Notes under the pieces: generated by a model | Seen by the model: only the letters and a program-made list of their open reading frames with translations | What the model was told of the DNA's origin: nothing | Database searches by the model: none | Part shown: one piece after another, positions 5,932-6,780 of the stretch | Layout of the letters: each line of letters starts with the position of its first letter | How positions within the stretch are numbered: the first letter of the stretch is position 1 | Source: Synechococcaceae cyanobacterium RL_1_2 | GTDB lineage: Bacteria; Cyanobacteriota; Cyanobacteriia; Cyanobacteriales; JAAUPO01 | Reading direction: 5' to 3' | Assembly (NCBI GenBank): GCA_012033095.1 | Contig: JAAUPO010000128.1 | Span: 1 to 6,780 of the forward strand | DNA length: 6,780 nt | Position numbers and translations under genes: made by a program

Positions 5932-6492
5932 TTAGGGACGACCATGGCTAATCGGTTGGGTTTGATCGCTGGAAATGGACAGAGGGGCTTCTAGATCTGA
6001 GGTCATTCCCCGATTAGTGGCATGGGGTAAAGGTTGGGCGGCAATTAAAGCTGCTAAATTTTCCCTAAGGATGGTGAGGGGTTGCTCTCCGATCGCTTGG
6101 CCAAGGGTTTGACCCTGGGCATCTAAATAGACAAAATGGGGAATCCCATCCACCCGATAGCGCAACATTTCCGGCAACCATTTGGGGTTATCCACATTAA
6201 TCATGGTGAAATTAACGCGATCGCCAAAGGTCTGTTTCACCTGAGCTAAATCCCCCGCCATAGCTTGGCAACTCGTACACCAATCAGCATAAAACTCCAT
6301 TAAAGTAGGTTGACCATTAGCCAACGCCACCTCTAGGGGCATGGACTGTTCTGCTTGGGCTGCAAGGGTTTGGGTCGGAGTTTGATTAGTTACCCCCAAT
6401 AAAATTGCTCCGGCTAATACCACCACGGTTAAGGCCATCACTATTTTCTTCAATAGTCCTTCATGGGAATCTTGAGGCTGGGAATTTTCCAT
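5932..6492 (-). CDS. txlA: Membrane-anchored thioredoxin-like protein (TxlA/HCF164 type)
   Basis: An intact 186-residue protein. A charged N-terminus leads into one hydrophobic segment at about 16-34 (IVMALTVVVLAGAILLG), an anchor. The thioredoxin domain covers about 50-155, with the active site YADWCTSCQ (Cys 72 and 75), VNFTMINVDNPKW (about 93-105) and the cis-proline in RYRVDGIPHF (Pro about 118). A polar Ser/Pro-rich tail follows. This arrangement is that of cyanobacterial TxlA and plant HCF164. HCF164 is a thylakoid lumen-facing disulfide reductase that receives electrons through CcdA and is needed for cytochrome b6f assembly; the same role here is inferred. It is the first gene of a likely two-gene unit with rsmD. 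The upstream region carries two sets of short tandem repeats (6502-6517 and 6544-6568). Confidence 0.88.
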   Translation of the reverse strand: MENSQPQDSHEGLLKKIVMALTVVVLAGAILLGVTNQTPTQTLAAQAEQSMPLEVALANGQPTLMEFYADWCTSCQAMAGDLAQVKQTFGDRVNFTMINVDNPKWLPEMLRYRVDGIPHFVYLDAQGQTLGQAIGEQPLTILRENLAALIAAQPLPHATNRGMTSDLEAPLSISSDQTQPISHGRP

Positions 6493-6501
6493 AATCTAAT
6501 T

Positions 6502-6517
6502 ACATTGACACATTGAC
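6502..6517. repeat. Tandem ACATTGAC x2 in the txlA leader
   Basis: ACATTGAC occurs twice back to back, ending about 10 bp upstream of the txlA ATG at 6492. It would fall within the mRNA leader, overlapping the normal ribosome-binding region, which lacks a recognisable Shine-Dalgarno sequence. Confidence 0.55.
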
Positions 6518-6543
6518 AATCGTTTAAACCGTAATCGCCCTTC

Positions 6544-6568
6544 GATCAATTTGATCAATAGGATCAAT
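6544..6568. repeat. Three GATCAAT repeats at 9-bp spacing
   Basis: GATCAAT starts at 6544, 6553 and 6562, separated by two variable bases, in the 5' region of txlA. The second also forms the palindrome TTGATCAA with its flank. Regular 9-bp spacing could be a protein-binding array or a simple slippage product. Confidence 0.5.
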
Positions 6569-6741
6569 CGCGACAGTTATCTATTTTGACATTTTATTCC
6601 CGACTTCGCTGGGGTGTCCGAACCCTGGCAGTGTCAATCCGGAATATAGAATAGAGCAAAAAACAAAACAGCAACATCAGTAAAGTAGTAAACCTGTAGC
6701 TATCATCAGAGAGGGCGGCCTATTACTAAGAGGATGTTTGA

Positions 6742-6772
6742 AAAGCCCCCCTTGCCCCCCATTCTGGGGAAA
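6742..6772 (+). repeat. C/G-rich repeat, cut by the window edge
   Basis: AAAGCCCCCCTTGCCCCCC followed by ATTCTGGGGAAAATC closely resembles the left half of the repeat at 2465-2502, including the spacing between C-runs and the GGGG arm. The expected right half would lie beyond the window. Confidence 0.55.
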
Positions 6773-6780
6773 ATCACCTA

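Larger units (their letters stand above)
6493..6780. other. Intergenic region upstream of txlA
   Basis: No coding region, tRNA or clear sigma-70 promoter was found. The stretch holds the tandem repeats at 6502-6517 and 6544-6568. TTGACA-like words sit near 6580 on the plus strand and 6634 on the minus strand, neither with a good -10 at proper spacing. The start of a C/G-rich repeat is at the right edge. The txlA promoter presumably lies here but I cannot place it. Confidence 0.4.

Noticed and set aside
6595..6640. A tRNA-like segment (GTGTCCGAACCCTGGCA)
   Set aside because: It cannot be folded into a cloverleaf with an anticodon arm and a paired acceptor stem.
1..6780. CRISPR array, toxin-antitoxin pair, defence island or biosynthetic cluster
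   Set aside because: There is no regularly spaced repeat array and no gene resembling these systems. The repeats present are dispersed inverted-repeat elements.

Overview
The window is cyanobacterial. The octamer GCGATCGC (HIP1) occurs nine times in 6.8 kb. The genes point the same way: a TxlA/HCF164-type membrane thioredoxin, an Npun_F0494-type small protein, and rsmD. All recognisable genes lie on the minus strand. Base composition is moderate and the HIP1 density recalls Synechocystis/Chroococcales-type or filamentous genomes, but I cannot name a genus.

Layout, left to right. Positions 1-345 hold three inverted-repeat elements placed almost end to end: 26-131, 136-236 and 243-345. The last overlaps the stop codon of a broken SGNH/GDSL hydrolase gene (343-1369). 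Next is a broken Npun_F0494-like gene (1522-1916). From 1917 to 2835 there is no gene. That stretch holds a 243-bp MITE-like element with a perfect 9-bp target duplication (2103-2345), and a 131-bp element, also with a perfect 9-bp duplication (2512-2642), inserted inside a C/G-rich foldback repeat. A DAO-type FAD oxidoreductase gene follows, broken by three frameshifts (2836-3927). After it come an intact TPR membrane protein (4065-4958), second copies of two of the small elements (5066-5187 and 5224-5353), and an intact txlA-rsmD pair (5374-6492). The right end is a regulatory or intergenic stretch with short tandem repeats and the start of another C/G-rich repeat.

Two themes stand out. First, three of six genes are interrupted, and all six inferred lesions are single-base losses, mostly in homopolymers, while the other three genes are clean. 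This is either real gene decay or uncorrected homopolymer under-calling. Second, the non-coding third of the window is largely made of small non-autonomous mobile elements of at least three families. Two of these families share a terminal pattern (CTnA, five variable bases, GGACAA) and a 9-bp target duplication.

The intact genes do housekeeping work: 16S rRNA methylation (RsmD) and thylakoid redox maintenance (TxlA). I see no defence, secretion or biosynthetic cluster and no candidate for a new multi-gene system. The novelty, if any, lies in the small repeats.
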